The notes below the pieces were generated by a model that had not been told where the DNA came from, made no database searches, and saw only the letters and a list, made by a program, of their open reading frames with translations. A stretch of DNA of 64,000 nt, from positions 4,782,501-4,846,500 of the forward strand of contig RHDP01000001.1 of assembly GCA_003725745.1 (NCBI GenBank), given 5' to 3'. This DNA is from Streptomyces sp. I6 (lineage in GTDB: Bacteria > Actinomycetota > Actinomycetes > Streptomycetales > Streptomycetaceae). Positions within the stretch are counted from its first letter, which is position 1. Each line of letters begins with the position of its first letter. Of this stretch, positions 1-9,710 are shown piece by piece. Made by a program: the position numbers and the translations under genes.

Positions 1-263
1 TGGAGCTCAAGCTCGACCGGAAGCTCGCCGACAAGCGGATCTTCCCCGCGGTGGACGTCGACGCGTCCGGCACCCGCAAGGAGGAGATCCTGCTCAGCGG
101 CGAGGAGCTCGCCATCGTCTGGAAGCTGCGCCGGGTGCTGCACGCGCTCGACCAGCAGCAGGCGATCGAGCTGCTGCTCGACAAGATGAAGCAGACCAAG
201 TCGAACGCCGAGTTCCTGCTGCAGATCCAGAAGACGACGCCCACTCCGGGCAACGGCGACTGA
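1..263 (+). CDS. rho: Transcription termination factor Rho, C-terminal end (partial)
   Basis: The window opens inside a gene read in the frame of base 3 and ending at the TGA at 261-263. The 86 visible residues carry the conserved C-terminal part of Rho: LKLDRKLADKRIFPAVD, followed by SGTRKEEILL and the helical stretch KLRRVLHALDQQQAIELLLD. Rho is a hexameric RNA-dependent ATPase that ends transcription at Rho-dependent sites. Only the end of the motor domain is present; the RNA-binding and P-loop parts lie upstream of the window. A strong hairpin follows 24 bases after the stop. The identification rests on this highly conserved tail. Confidence 0.93.
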   Translation, partial: ELKLDRKLADKRIFPAVDVDASGTRKEEILLSGEELAIVWKLRRVLHALDQQQAIELLLDKMKQTKSNAEFLLQIQKTTPTPGNGD

Positions 264-286
264 CATCGCATCAACGGCGACCCTGA

Positions 287-325
287 CCGCCCCGTCACCC
301 CCGAGGTGACGGGGCGGTTCGTTTG
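287..325 (+). terminator. Intrinsic terminator after rho
   Basis: A perfect 13-bp stem (CCGCCCCGTCACC at 287-299 with its complement at 305-317) and a 5-base loop, followed by TTCGTTTGT. It lies 24 bases after the rho stop. Confidence 0.85.
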
Positions 326-535
326 TCCCGGGAATCCCATCGTCCACTGGTCAAACGGCTGTTGACGCGCGTATCATCGCCCAATCGAAGTGGGGGGGAA
401 TCCACTGCGTGGCACCGCCGAGGCCGGAAGGCCTCGTGAACCGTGCTGCCCGCGTGCTCGTCACACCCCGCCACTACCTGGATCCTCTCCCGGCGGGCGG
501 TCGCGCACTGCCGGTTCGACCCAAGGGGTTACCGA

Positions 536-2329
536 GTGCAGACACGCACCCGTGGTGGCCGGCACAAGCGCCGTACGAAGCTGGCGATACCGGCCGTGGC
601 CGCGGTCGTCGCACTGACCGGCGCGGGCATCGCTATCACCGGCCCGGGTTCCGCCGAGGCGGGCGAGACGACGCCGATCAGCCTGGAGCCGGCGCAGTCC
701 AGCCCGGTCACACAGCAGGAACTCGCCCAGCGCGCGGTCAGGGCCATGGCCGCCGCCGAGCGCACCAAGACGGCGAAGCCCGCGGCGCGTTCCGCCGCCA
801 AGGCCGCACCGAGCGCCCGCATCATCGGCGGCAAGGAGACGACGATCTCCGCCGCCCCGTGGATGGCGCAGCTGCACTTCTGGGACAGCCAGGGCGGCTA
901 CTTCTGCGGCGGTGTCGTCATCGCCCCGACGAAGGTCGCCACCGCGGCGCACTGCGTCAAGGGCATCAAGTGGTACTCGGACGGCGTCGTGGTGGTCGGC
1001 ACCGACCGGATGCCCTCCGAGAACGGCGACCTGCACGGCGGTGTGCCGGTCAACGTCAAGCGCCAGTGGCACCACCCGAAGTACAGCCCGTACACGCTCG
1101 ACAACGACGTGGCGGTGCTCACGCTGGAGAGGGCGGTTTCCGTCCCCGCACTGCCGATCGCGCAGCCGAACGACTCCGCGCTCTACAAGAAGGGCCTGGA
1201 CGGCAAGGTCTACGGCTGGGGCCGCACCAGTTCCACCGTGCCCGACAGCGGGTCGGAGAAGCTCAAGGTCGCCGACGCGGACATCGTCTCGGACGCCGAC
1301 TGCAAGGCCGCCTACCCGACACCGACGGACACCGCGCCGAAGTTCGTGGCGGGCGGCATGCTCTGCGCCGGAGCCGCGCCCACCGGCAGGGACGAGAACA
1401 CCGAGACCACCTGCAACGGGGACTCCGGCGGCCCGCTGGTCGTCGGCGGCAAGCTCGCCGGCCTGGTGTCCTGGGGCGACGTGGACTGCTCGGCGGCCGG
1501 GAAGTACGGCGTGTACGCGAAGGTCTCCGCCTACTCCGCTCCGATGCAGGCACGCGTCGACGACACCAACCGCAACCGCGACCACACGGCGGACCTGCTG
1601 GCGCGCCGTACCTCGGACAGCACGCTGTTCGGCTGGACCTCCAAGGTCACCTCGCTGGCCCGGACGCTCAACCACGGCAAGTTCTCCGGCCACAACATGG
1701 CGATCCAGGGCGACCTCGACCGGGACGACCACGAGGACGTACTGCTCCGCGCGTCCAACGGCTCCGTCTACTGGGACCACTACGTGGTGGCCACCGGCAG
1801 GACCGAGCGCAAGCTGATCTCCACCGGGTGGAGCAAGAACAAGCAGTTCGTGATCCCCGGCGACCTCACCGGTGACGAGCTGCCGGACGTCCTCACGGTC
1901 AACTCCACCGGCACGCTCTACCTGTACCCCGGCAAGGGCAACGGCGGGCTCTCCGCACCGGTCACCGTGGGCACCGGCTGGGGCCAGTACACCATGGTGC
2001 GCGGCCACGGCGACTTCACCAACGACGGCAAGCCCGACGTCCTCGCCCGTACCGCCGACGGCTCCACCTACCTCCTGCGCGGCACCGGCAGGACCTCCGC
2101 CCCGTTCGAGGCGCGCCGCCTGGTCGGCAAGTTCACCCCCGGCAGCTTCAACGCGCTGATCACCGTCGGTGACGTCAACAGCGACGGCCACGCGGACCTG
2201 CTGGCCCGTGACACGACCGGCCGGCTCTGGCTGTACCCGGGCAACGGCAGCAGCGCCTCGACCGGTGGGATCTTCGCCGCGCGCAAGGACTTCGGCACCG
2301 GCTGGCAGGCGTACAACCTGTTCGGCTGA
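536..2329 (+). CDS. Secreted chymotrypsin-fold serine protease with C-terminal VCBS/FG-GAP repeats
   Basis: The 597-residue product starts at GTG 536, chosen because AAGGGG lies 7 bases upstream and it gives a normal signal peptide: basic residues 1-15, then a hydrophobic stretch to about residue 40. A pro-region of about 55 residues ends at Arg95, followed by the mature IIGG N terminus. The catalytic triad is His139 (TAAHC), Asp191 (DNDVAVL) and Ser297 (GDSGGP). The residue at the base of the S1 pocket, six before the serine, is Thr291 rather than the Asp of trypsin, so tryptic specificity is not supported. Residues from about 345 to the end hold repeated D-x-D-x-D-G type motifs (DLDRDDHED, DLTGDELPD, DFTNDGKPD, DVNSDGHAD) typical of calcium-binding VCBS/FG-GAP beta-propellers. 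It stands alone between rho and the LCP gene. Confidence 0.88.
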   Translation: MQTRTRGGRHKRRTKLAIPAVAAVVALTGAGIAITGPGSAEAGETTPISLEPAQSSPVTQQELAQRAVRAMAAAERTKTAKPAARSAAKAAPSARIIGGKETTISAAPWMAQLHFWDSQGGYFCGGVVIAPTKVATAAHCVKGIKWYSDGVVVVGTDRMPSENGDLHGGVPVNVKRQWHHPKYSPYTLDNDVAVLTLERAVSVPALPIAQPNDSALYKKGLDGKVYGWGRTSSTVPDSGSEKLKVADADIVSDADCKAAYPTPTDTAPKFVAGGMLCAGAAPTGRDENTETTCNGDSGGPLVVGGKLAGLVSWGDVDCSAAGKYGVYAKVSAYSAPMQARVDDTNRNRDHTADLLARRTSDSTLFGWTSKVTSLARTLNHGKFSGHNMAIQGDLDRDDHEDVLLRASNGSVYWDHYVVATGRTERKLISTGWSKNKQFVIPGDLTGDELPDVLTVNSTGTLYLYPGKGNGGLSAPVTVGTGWGQYTMVRGHGDFTNDGKPDVLARTADGSTYLLRGTGRTSAPFEARRLVGKFTPGSFNALITVGDVNSDGHADLLARDTTGRLWLYPGNGSSASTGGIFAARKDFGTGWQAYNLFG

Positions 2330-2354
2330 CCGCGCAGCCGACCCCGCCGGCTCC

Positions 2355-2400
2355 AGGGGCCCGTGCGCACCGAATCCCACTCGGTGCGCACGGGCCCCTT
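2355..2400 (+). terminator. Terminator after the protease gene
   Basis: An almost perfect long hairpin: AGGGGCCCGTGCGCACCGA at 2355-2373 pairs with the complement at 2381-2399, loop of about 7 bases, then TTCTC. It starts 26 bases after the stop. Confidence 0.85.
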
Positions 2401-2556
2401 CTCATGTGCTTCTCACGGTCCTCACAGCTGCCTGTGCAACCCTTCTCGCTCCTCGCCGGTCTCACAGGTGGAGTAACAAAGCTTGACAGGTTGGACAAAC
2501 CGCGCCTGAAGGCCGCGGCCGGGGGGTATCGGGACCTACGAGGACTTTGGGGAGCC

Positions 2557-3643
2557 ATGACGGACCAGAGCAAGGGCCGAATACGCGGGCCGGGCCGGCG
2601 GCGCAAGCCGGCCACCGCGCGGCGCCGGGCCGCGACGCTCGCCGCGTGGTCCGCGGCGGGGCTGGTGCTCCTCGGGGGTCGGGGCTCGGCTGGGTCTACC
2701 TCAAGCTCGACGGCAACATCCAGGGCGTCGACATCAGCGGCCAGCTCGGCAGCGACCGCCCGGACGACGTCGACAACGGCTCCATGGACATCCTCGTCCT
2801 CGGCTCCGACTCCCGGGTCGGCGCGAACGGCGAGTACGGCAGGGACGAGGGCGGCGCCCGCTCCGACACGGCGATGATCGTGCACCTGTACGAGGGGCAC
2901 CGGAAGGCCGCCGTCGTCTCCGTGCCCCGCGACACCCTCATCGACCGGCCCTCGTGTACCGACAGCCGGGGGACAGCGTCCCCGGCGAGCGCCGCGCCAT
3001 GTTCAACACGGCCTACGAGGTCGGCGGACCGGCCTGCGCGGTGAAGACCGTCGAGCAGATCTCCGGTGTCCGCATGGACCACTATCTGGAGGTCGACTTC
3101 ACCGGCTTCAAGCAGCTCGTGGACGAGCTCGGCGGCGTGGACATCACCACGACCGAGGCGATCAGCGACTCCGCGAGCCATCTGGACCTCCCGCCGGGCA
3201 CACACACGCTCAGCGGCGAGCAGGCCCTCGGTCTGGTGCGCACCCGCAAGGCCGTCGGCAACGGCAGCGACCTCGGCCGGATCCAGCTCCAGCAGGCCTT
3301 CGTCAAGGCGTTGATACGGCAGGTCGAGAACGTGGGGGTGCTCAGTGACCCGAAGAAGCTGTACGACCTCGCCGACACCGCCACCAAGGCGATCACGCCC
3401 GACTCCGACCTCGACTCCGTCCAGGAGCTCATCGGCTTCGCGAACGGCCTCAAGGGCCTCGACGCCGACGACGTCCGGATGATCACCCTGCCGGTGGAGT
3501 ACGACGAACGGGACCCCAACCGCGTCGTGCCCCTGGAGAAGCAGAGCGAGCAGGTGTGGGCGGCACTGCGCGCCGACCTGCCCATCCCCGCCTCCGCGAC
3601 CGAGGGCACCGCTGACGGGCAGGCCGCGGACATCGTGGAGTAG
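2557..3643 (+). CDS. LytR-CpsA-Psr (LCP) family cell-wall glycopolymer ligase; two frame breaks
   Basis: LCP proteins transfer lipid-linked glycopolymers to peptidoglycan outside the membrane. The start is ATG 2557 (MTDQSKGRIRG), followed by an Arg-rich tail and one membrane helix at about residues 28-45. The LCP domain shows NGSMDILVLGSDSR, GARSDTAMIVHL, VVSVPRDTLI with the functional Arg, then VDFTGFKQLVDELGG, the TEAISD and HLDLPPGTHTL motifs and GLVRTRK. To read these in one protein the frame must be restored twice: one G missing in the G5 run at 2674-2678 and one in the G5 run at 2968-2972. With both restored the gene encodes 362 residues, a normal LCP length. I infer sequence errors rather than decay, because codon bias and conservation continue on both sides of each break. 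Confidence 0.85.
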
Positions 3644-4153
3644 GGGAGCAGCGGACCCCTCCCGGCCGTGCCGCCCCGCGATCCGTGCCGCCCCGCCATC
3701 TCTGCCTCCCTCCGATCCCTGCCTCCCTCCGATCCGCCCTCCCCGCGATCCGCGCAGGCCGCGACCCGTGCCGCCCCGGAAGCAGCGCGGATCGGGAGCA
3801 GCGCGGGCCGGGAGCCGGGCCGGCCCCAGAGACCCGTGCGGGCCCCGGACGGCGCGCCCCCGACCGGCCGGCCCCCCGGCGCCGTGGCACCTGGTCCACC
3901 TCGCCGCCGCGGCACCCTGCCGCGGCGACCGCGGCTGCCCCCGGCACCGGCACCGTGCGCCGACCGGCCCCGGCAGGAACCGGGCTCCGGGCGGGTACGC
4001 AGGGCCCCACCGCGGGGCCGCGGGGAATACCCGGCGGTGACCCCCGGTTTTGGGAGATACGGCCGGTCCTGGCAGACTGGTACGTCGGCTCCGGTTCACG
4101 TGCGCGCATCCCGCGCGTGCGACCCGGCGCCCTCCCGAAACTAGGAGAAACCC
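3644..4153 (+). other. Intergenic region with imperfect GC-rich repeats before rpmE
   Basis: No supported gene in 510 bases. The first 150 bases hold tandem imperfect copies of CTGCCTCCCTCCGATCC (3704-3737) and relatives such as GTGCCGCCCCGCGATCCG. The reading frames crossing it are Arg/Pro-rich without conserved motifs. The promoter of rpmE should lie near 4050-4120, where base composition drops, but I see no clear -35/-10 pair. Confidence 0.5.
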
Positions 4154-4378
4154 TTGAAGCGCGACATCCACCCCGAGTACGTCGAGACCCAGGTGAGCTG
4201 CACCTGCGGCGCGTCGTTCACCACTCGCAGCACCCTCCAGGGCGGCACCATCCGTGCCGAGGTCTGCTCCGAGTGCCACCCGTTCTACACGGGCAAGCAG
4301 AAGATCCTCGACACCGGTGGCCGTGTGGCCCGCTTCGAGGCCCGCTTCGGCAAGGCTGCCGGCTCCGCCAAGAAGTAG
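4154..4378 (+). CDS. rpmE: 50S ribosomal protein L31
   Basis: A 74-residue L31 of the zinc-binding type. It starts at TTG 4154 with AGGAG at 4143-4147, six bases upstream; the TTG gives the conserved MKRDIHPEY start. Four cysteines form the zinc site (CTC near residues 16-18 and CSEC near 37-40), so this is the C+ form rather than the zinc-independent paralogue made under zinc limitation. L31 bridges the ribosomal subunits. It is followed by a hairpin and then prfA. Confidence 0.97.
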   Translation: MKRDIHPEYVETQVSCTCGASFTTRSTLQGGTIRAEVCSECHPFYTGKQKILDTGGRVARFEARFGKAAGSAKK

Positions 4379-4387
4379 CGAGCCACT

Positions 4388-4435
4388 GCGCCGGTCCACG
4401 GCTGCCCCTGCGCGGGCGGCCGTGACCGGCGCTTT
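4388..4435 (+). terminator. Hairpin after rpmE
   Basis: GCGCCGGTCCACGGC at 4388-4402 pairs with GCCGTGACCGGCGC at 4419-4432 with one bulged base, followed by TTTG. It could end or attenuate rpmE transcription before prfA. Confidence 0.65.
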
Positions 4436-4482
4436 GCCGTCTCTCCCGCAGCCACCCAGCGTCACAAAACCAGGAGCATCCG

Positions 4483-5556
4483 ATGTTCGAAGCGGTCGAG
4501 GAACTGGTCGGCGAGCACGCCGGCCTCGAGAAGCAGCTCGCCGACCCTTCGGTCCACGCCGACCAGGCGAACGCGCGCAGGCTCAACAAGCGGTACGCCG
4601 AGCTGACCCCGATCGTCGGCACCTACCGCTCCTGGAGGCAGACCGGGGACGACATCGAGACGGCCCGGGAACTCGCCGCTGACGACCCGGACTTCGCCGC
4701 CGAGGTGAAGGAGCTGGAGAAGCAGCGCGAGGATCTCACCGAGAAGCTCCGGCTGCTCCTCGTGCCCCGCGACCCCAGCGACGACAAGGACGTCATCCTG
4801 GAGATCAAGGCGGGTGCGGGCGGCGACGAGTCGGCGCTGTTCGCCGGCGACCTGCTGCGGATGTACCTGCGCTACGCCGAGCGCGTCGGCTGGAAGACGG
4901 AGATCATCGACGCCACCGAGTCCGAACTCGGCGGCTACAAGGACGTCCAGGTCGCGGTGAAGCTCAAGGGCAACGCGACGCCCGAGCCGGGCCAGGGCGT
5001 CTGGGCACGGCTGAAGTACGAGGGCGGGGTGCACCGGGTGCAGCGCGTTCCCGCCACCGAGTCCCAGGGGCGGATCCACACCTCCGCCGCCGGTGTCCTC
5101 GTGACCCCGGAGGCCGAGGAGATCGACGTGGAGATCAACCCCGGCGATCTGCGGATCGACGTCTACCGCTCCTCCGGCCCCGGAGGCCAGTCCGTCAACA
5201 CCACGGACTCCGCCGTGCGCATCACACACGTGCCGACCGGGGTCGTCGCCTCCTGCCAGAACGAGAAGAGCCAGCTCCAGAACAAGGAGCAGGCGATGCG
5301 CATCCTGCGCTCCAGGCTTCTCGCGGCGGCCCAGGAGGCGGCCGAGCAGGAGGCCGCCGACGCCCGCCGCAGCCAGGTCCGCACAGTCGACCGGTCCGAG
5401 AAGATCCGTACGTACAACTTCCCGGAAAACCGGATCTCGGACCACCGCGTCGGCTTCAAGGCGTACAACTTGGACCAGGTGCTCGACGGGGAACTGGACG
5501 CCGTGATCCAGGCCTGCGTCGACGCCGACTCCGCCGCGAAGCTAGCCGCGGCGTGA
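4483..5556 (+). CDS. prfA: Peptide chain release factor 1
   Basis: A 357-residue class I release factor that recognises UAA and UAG and triggers hydrolysis of peptidyl-tRNA. The start is ATG 4483 with AGGAG at 4470-4474. The catalytic GGQ is at residues 234-236, within [17 protein letters not shown], and the RF1-type codon-recognition tripeptide appears as PAT in [10 protein letters not shown]. The presence of PxT rather than SPF separates it from RF2. The methyltransferase that modifies the GGQ glutamine, prmC, lies immediately downstream, the classical bacterial arrangement. Confidence 0.97.
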   Translation: MFEAVEELVGEHAGLEKQLADPSVHADQANARRLNKRYAELTPIVGTYRSWRQTGDDIETARELAADDPDFAAEVKELEKQREDLTEKLRLLLVPRDPSDDKDVILEIKAGAGGDESALFAGDLLRMYLRYAERVGWKTEIIDATESELGGYKDVQVAVKLKGNATPEPGQGVWARLKYEGGVHRVQRVPATESQGRIHTSAAGVLVTPEAEEIDVEINPGDLRIDVYRSSGPGGQSVNTTDSAVRITHVPTGVVASCQNEKSQLQNKEQAMRILRSRLLAAAQEAAEQEAADARRSQVRTVDRSEKIRTYNFPENRISDHRVGFKAYNLDQVLDGELDAVIQACVDADSAAKLAAA

Positions 5557-5599
5557 GCCGCGGAACCACGAACGACCCCGCCCAGCCCGGAGGACCAGC

Positions 5600-6480
5600 G
5601 TGCAGTCGCTCCCCGGGGGACGACCCCGGTCCCCCGCTCCCTGCTGCTAGCCGAGGTGGCCCAGGCCACCCGTCGGCTGGCCGACGCCGGCGTGCCCTCA
5701 CCGCGCTTCGACGCGGAGGAGCTGGCCGCCTTCGTCCACGGCGTCAAGCGCGGCGAACTGCACCTGGTCGAGGACGCGGACTTCGACGCCCGCTACTGGG
5801 AGGCCGTCGCCCGCCGCGAGGCCCGGGAGCCGCTGCAGCACATCACCGGACGCGCCTTCTTCCGCTACCTGGAGCTCCGGGTGGGCCCCGGGGTCTTCGT
5901 GCCGCGCCCCGAGACCGAGTCGGTCGTCGGCTGGGCCATAGACGCGGTCCGTGCCATGGACGTCGTCGAGCCGCTCGTCGTCGACCTGTGCTCCGGCTCG
6001 GGCGCCATCGCTCTGGCGATCGCCCAGGAGGTGCCGCGCTCCCGTGTGCACGCCGTGGAGCTGTCCGACGACGCGATCGGCTGGACCCGGAAGAACGCCG
6101 AGGGGTCCCGGGTGACCGTCCACCACGGGGACGCCCTCTCCGCCGTCCCCGAACTCGACGGACAGGTCGACCTGGTCATCTCCAACCCGCCGTACATCCC
6201 GCTCACCGAGTGGGAGTACGTGGCCCCGGAGGCGCGTGACCACGACCCGCAGATGGCGCTGTTCTCCGGTGAGGACGGCCTCGACACCATCCGCGGCATC
6301 GAGCGCACGGCGCACCGGCTGCTGCGCCCGGGCGGTCTCGTCGTCGTCGAGCACGCCGACACCCAGGGCGGCCAGGTGCCCTGGATCTTCAGCGAGGAGG
6401 CGGGCTGGGCCGACGCGGCCGACCACCCCGACCTGAACAACCGCCCGCGCTTCGCCACGGCCCGCAAGGCCATGCCATGA
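5600..6480 (+). CDS. prmC: Release-factor glutamine methyltransferase PrmC; frame break near the start
   Basis: PrmC uses S-adenosylmethionine to N5-methylate the GGQ glutamine of release factors. The protein shows an N-terminal helical domain (SLLLAEVAQATRRLADAG), the SAM-binding motif VVDLCSGSGAIALAIA and the catalytic NPPY in VISNPPYIPL. Nothing in the frame of the conserved body provides a good start, because LLLAEVAQAT is itself conserved. GTG 5600 has GGAGG at 5589-5593 and enters that frame if one G is restored in the G5 run at 5615-5619, giving about 293 residues. If the sequence is taken literally, translation could begin only at the internal GTG 5656. It overlaps the intent of the prfA-prmC operon, 43 bases after prfA. 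Confidence 0.88.
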
Positions 6481-6617
6481 GGGGAGCGCGAGGAGGCCCC
6501 GGCCGCCCGGGGGCCGCGCACGGGAGTCCGCCGGGGCACGCCCTGCCGCCCCGGAGGGGGTCCCCCGGCCGGGGGCCGGGCGAAGAACAGAGTGACCGAC
6601 AACGAGGAGGCCCGCTG

Positions 6618-7264
6618 ATGGCTCGGCGATACGACTGCAACGACGCGACGGACCGCGCCACCGGCCTGCGGGAGGCCGCCTCGGCCGTCCGCCGCGGCGA
6701 ACTGGTCGTGCTGCCCACCGACACCGTCTACGGCATCGGCGCGGACGCGTTCGGCTCCGGGGCCGTCGCCGATCTCCTGACGGCCAAGGGGCGCGGGCGC
6801 AACATGCCCACCCCCGTCCTCATCGGCTCCCCGAACACGCTCCACGGACTGGTCACCGACTTCTCCGAGCAGGCGTGGGAACTCGTCGACGCGTTCTGGC
6901 CCGGGGCGCTGACGCTCGTCGCCCGGCACCAGCCGTCTCTGCAGTGGGACCTCGGCGACACCCGCGGCACCGTCGCCATCCGGATGCCGCTGCACCCGGT
7001 CGCCATCGAACTGCTCACCGAGGTGGGCCCGATGGCCGTGTCGTCCGCGAACCTCACCGGCCACCCGGCGCCCGAGACCTGCGACGCCGCTCAGGACATG
7101 CTCGGCGACTCGGTCTCCGTGTACCTCGACGGCGGTCCGACCCCGGCAATGTGCCGTCCTCGATCGTCGACGTCACCGGCGAGGTCCCGGTCCTGCTGCG
7201 CGCGGGCGCCCTGGAGGCGGACGAGCTGCGCAAGGTCGTACCCGACCTTGAGGTGGCGCCGTGA
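6618..7264 (+). CDS. L-threonylcarbamoyladenylate synthase (Sua5/YrdC family); frame break near the 3' end
   Basis: Makes threonylcarbamoyl-AMP from threonine, bicarbonate and ATP, the first step of the t6A modification of ANN-decoding tRNAs. The start is ATG 6618 with AGGAGG at 6605-6610. The family pattern is clear: LVVLPTDTVYGIGADAF, KGRGRNMPTPVLI, FWPGALTLV, TVAIRMPLHP and MAVSSANLTGHPA. After YLDGGPTP the frame is lost; restoring one base in CCCCGG at 7141-7146 gives GNVPSSIVDVTGE and a normal end at TGA 7262-7264, total 215 residues. It belongs to the prfA-prmC-sua5-phosphatase run, a common actinobacterial order. Confidence 0.9.
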
Positions 7265-7291
7265 CCGGAGCGAACAGCCGGGGCCGGCACA

Positions 7292-7941
7292 GTGACCGTC
7301 CCTGAGGGACGTGGCATAGAAGGTACGGCCGCAGCCGGCGGCACATTCCGGATCCTCCACGTCAGCACCGGCAACGTCTGCCGCTCGCCGATCACCGAGC
7401 GGCTGACGCGGTATGCCCTGAGCCGCCGGCTCGGCGACCCCCTCGCCGACGGTCTGCTCGTGGAGAGCGCCGGCACCTGGGGCCACGAGGGCGCTCCGAT
7501 GGAGGCGAACGCCGCGACGGTCCTCACCGACTTCGGTGCCGACCCCAGCGGCTTCGTGGGGCGCGAGCTGCTCGACGAGCACGTCATCCGGGCGGACCTG
7601 GTGCTCACCGCCACTCGCGACCACCGGGCCCAGGTCATCTCCATGGGCACTCCGCGGGCCTGCGCACCTTCACGCTGAAGGAGTTCACCCGGCTCGTGCG
7701 GGCCATAGACCCGGCGACCCTGCCGGACCCCGGCCAGGACGGCGTCGTCGAGCGTGCGAGGGCCCTGGTGCGGGCGGCCGCGGCACTGCGCGGCTGGCTG
7801 CTGGCGCCGAGCGCGGAGGCGGACGAGGTCCACGACCCGTACGGGGGGCCCATCACCTTCTTCCGGTCCATCGGCGACGAGATCCACCAGGCGCTCGACC
7901 CGGTGCTGACGGCGCTGACGGGCGTCCCGGCCCGCCGCTGA
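7292..7941 (+). CDS. Low-molecular-weight protein-tyrosine-phosphatase-like protein, catalytic Cys replaced; frame break
   Basis: The start is GTG 7292. The N-terminal loop reads VSTGNVCRSPITERL, aligned with the LMW-PTP loop V-C-x-G-N-x-C-R-S-P. The first Cys of that signature is the nucleophile, and here it is Ser; the second Cys and the Arg are kept. The downstream DP acid loop appears as HDPYGGP. The frame breaks after residue about 118; one G restored in the GGG at 7645-7647 gives MGHSAGLRTFTLKEFTRLV and a protein of 216 residues ending at 7941. LMW-PTP family members dephosphorylate Tyr or arsenate; with Ser at the nucleophile position normal activity is doubtful, and a binding role is possible. 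It follows the Sua5 gene by 27 bases. Confidence 0.75.
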
Positions 7942-7968
7942 CGGCTGACGGCTGACGGCTGACGGCTG
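7938..7968 (+). repeat. Heptanucleotide tandem repeat over the phosphatase stop codon
   Basis: Four copies of CTGACGG plus a partial copy; the first contains the TGA stop (7939-7941). Seven-base units put a stop in all three frames. Confidence 0.8.
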
Positions 7969-8292
7969 CCAGCGGGCGGGGCTCCGCGGCCCCGCGGCCC
8001 CGTGCTTGGCGGGCGGCGCGCGGCGTACGGTACCGCCGTTCCCCGGGCGCGCCGTCGCCTGGGGACCGGCCGTACCGTACGAAGGCCCTGTCCTCCACCG
8101 CCGTACGGCCCGACGGCGAGGGAGCCGGCCGATGGGGACGACGGTCCGGCCGGGGACGGACGGGCGGCGTCGCCGAGGCGTGGCCCGGACGGCCGAACGA
8201 GGCGGATCCGGGTGCCGGACACCGGGCGGCCGGACGCACCCGGGCCTACATTGGAGGGGCCGTACACCCCCACGTGAGGCCGGGAGACCACG
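7969..8292 (+). other. Intergenic region upstream of glyA
   Basis: About 320 bases without a supported gene. It contains several TACGGTAC/CCGTACGG-type short palindromic pieces (8026-8035, 8070-8080) but no clear promoter consensus or long hairpin that I can defend. Confidence 0.4.
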
Positions 8293-9553
8293 ATGCCGGT
8301 CAGTACCCCCGCACCCGCCCGCACCCCGAACGCGCCCGCCGGCCTCGACGTCCTGCGCCGCCAGGACCCGGAGATCGCGGAGGTCGTGCTCGGCGAGACG
8401 GCCCGGCAGGCCGAAGGCCTCCAGCTGATCGCGGCGGAGAACTTCGCCTCGCCCGCGGTCCTCGCGGCGCTCGGCTCCCCGCTCGCCAACAAGTACGCCG
8501 AGGGCTACCCCGGCGCACGCCACCACGGCGGCTGCGAACGCGTCGACGCCGCCGAGCGGATCGCGATCGACCGGGCCACCGCCCTCTTCGGCGCCGACCA
8601 CGCCAATGTGCAGCCCCACTCGGGCTCCTCGGCGGTCCTCGCGGCGTACGCGGCGCTGCTGCGGCCGGGGGACACCGTCCTCGCGATGGGCCTGGCCTTC
8701 GGGGGCACCTCACACACGGCTCACCGGCCAACTTCTCCGGGCGCTGGTTCACGTTCGTCCCGTACGGGGTCGACGCGGAGTCGGGGCTGCTCGACTACGA
8801 GCACATCCTCAGGCTCGCCCGCGAGCACCGGCCGAAGGCCGTCGTCTGCGGATCGATCTCCTATCCCCGGCACCCCGACTACGCCGTGTTCCGGGAGATC
8901 GCCGACGAGGTCGGGGCCTATCTGATCGCCGACGCCGCCCATCCGATGGGCCTGATCGCCGGGGGAGCGGCCCCCAGCCCGGTCCCCCACGCGGACGTCG
9001 TGTGCGCCACGACGCACAAGGTGCTGCGCGGACCGCGGGCGGCATGATCCTCTGCGGCAGCCATCTGGCCGAGCGGATCGACCGCGCGGTGTTCCCCTTC
9101 ACCCAGGGCGGCGCCCAGATGCACACGATCGCCGCCAAGGCCGTCGCCTTCGGCGAGGCGGCGACCCCGAGGTTCGCCGGCTACGCCCACCATGTCGTCG
9201 CCAACGCCAGGGTCCTCGCGGAAGGGCTGGAGGCCGAGGGCTTCGCGGTCACCACCGGCGGCACGGACACCCATCTGATCACCGCGGACCCGGCGCCGCT
9301 CGGCGTGGACGGCCGCACGGCCCGCGAACGGCTCGCCGCCGCCGGAATGGTGCTCGACACCTGCGCGCTGCCGTACGGCGACGGCCGGGGCATCCGCCTC
9401 GGGACCGCGGCGGTCACCACCCAGGGCATGGGCGAGGCCGAGATGGCGAGGATCGCCGTGCTCTTCACCACTGCGCTGAGCGCCGGCTCCGAGGAGATCC
9501 ACCGGGTACGCGAGGAAGTACGGGATCTGGCCCGGAGGTTTCCGCCCTATTGA
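8293..9553 (+). CDS. glyA: Serine hydroxymethyltransferase; two frame breaks
   Basis: A PLP enzyme interconverting serine plus tetrahydrofolate with glycine plus methylene-tetrahydrofolate. The start is ATG 8293. Conserved stretches occur in three successive frames: [47 protein letters not shown]; then [15 protein letters not shown] and [15 protein letters not shown] with the PLP lysine in [10 protein letters not shown]; then [27 protein letters not shown] and the C-terminal domain. The breaks are in the G5 run at 8701-8705 and the GGG at 9037-9039, each needing one added G. The restored protein has 420 residues, the usual GlyA length. Since the enzyme is central to one-carbon metabolism and the coding signal is continuous, I read this as sequence error, not a pseudogene. 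Confidence 0.9.
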
Positions 9554-9710
9554 GGGCGGATTGCGGGCCGGTTGAGGCCGGACCGGTGGCGGACCCGGGG
9601 CGGAGGCGAGGGAGCTGCAACCGTACGGGCCGCTCGTATGTCCTCAAGCATGTGGTCAACAAAGCTAGTGTGTGGGGCTGAGATGGCCAGCGATTCCTCT
9701 GGGGCAGCCC

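Noticed and set aside
461-2380. 639-codon minus-strand frame opposite the protease
   Set aside because: Val/Gly/Arg-rich shadow of a well-supported secreted protease.
2557-3643. Programmed frameshifting in the LCP gene
   Set aside because: No slippery heptamer or downstream pseudoknot, two shifts in one gene, and the same one-base loss in many unrelated genes; consensus error is simpler.
8293-9553. glyA as a pseudogene
   Set aside because: Both breaks are single-base losses in G runs with continuous coding signal, identical in kind to those in atpA and atpG.
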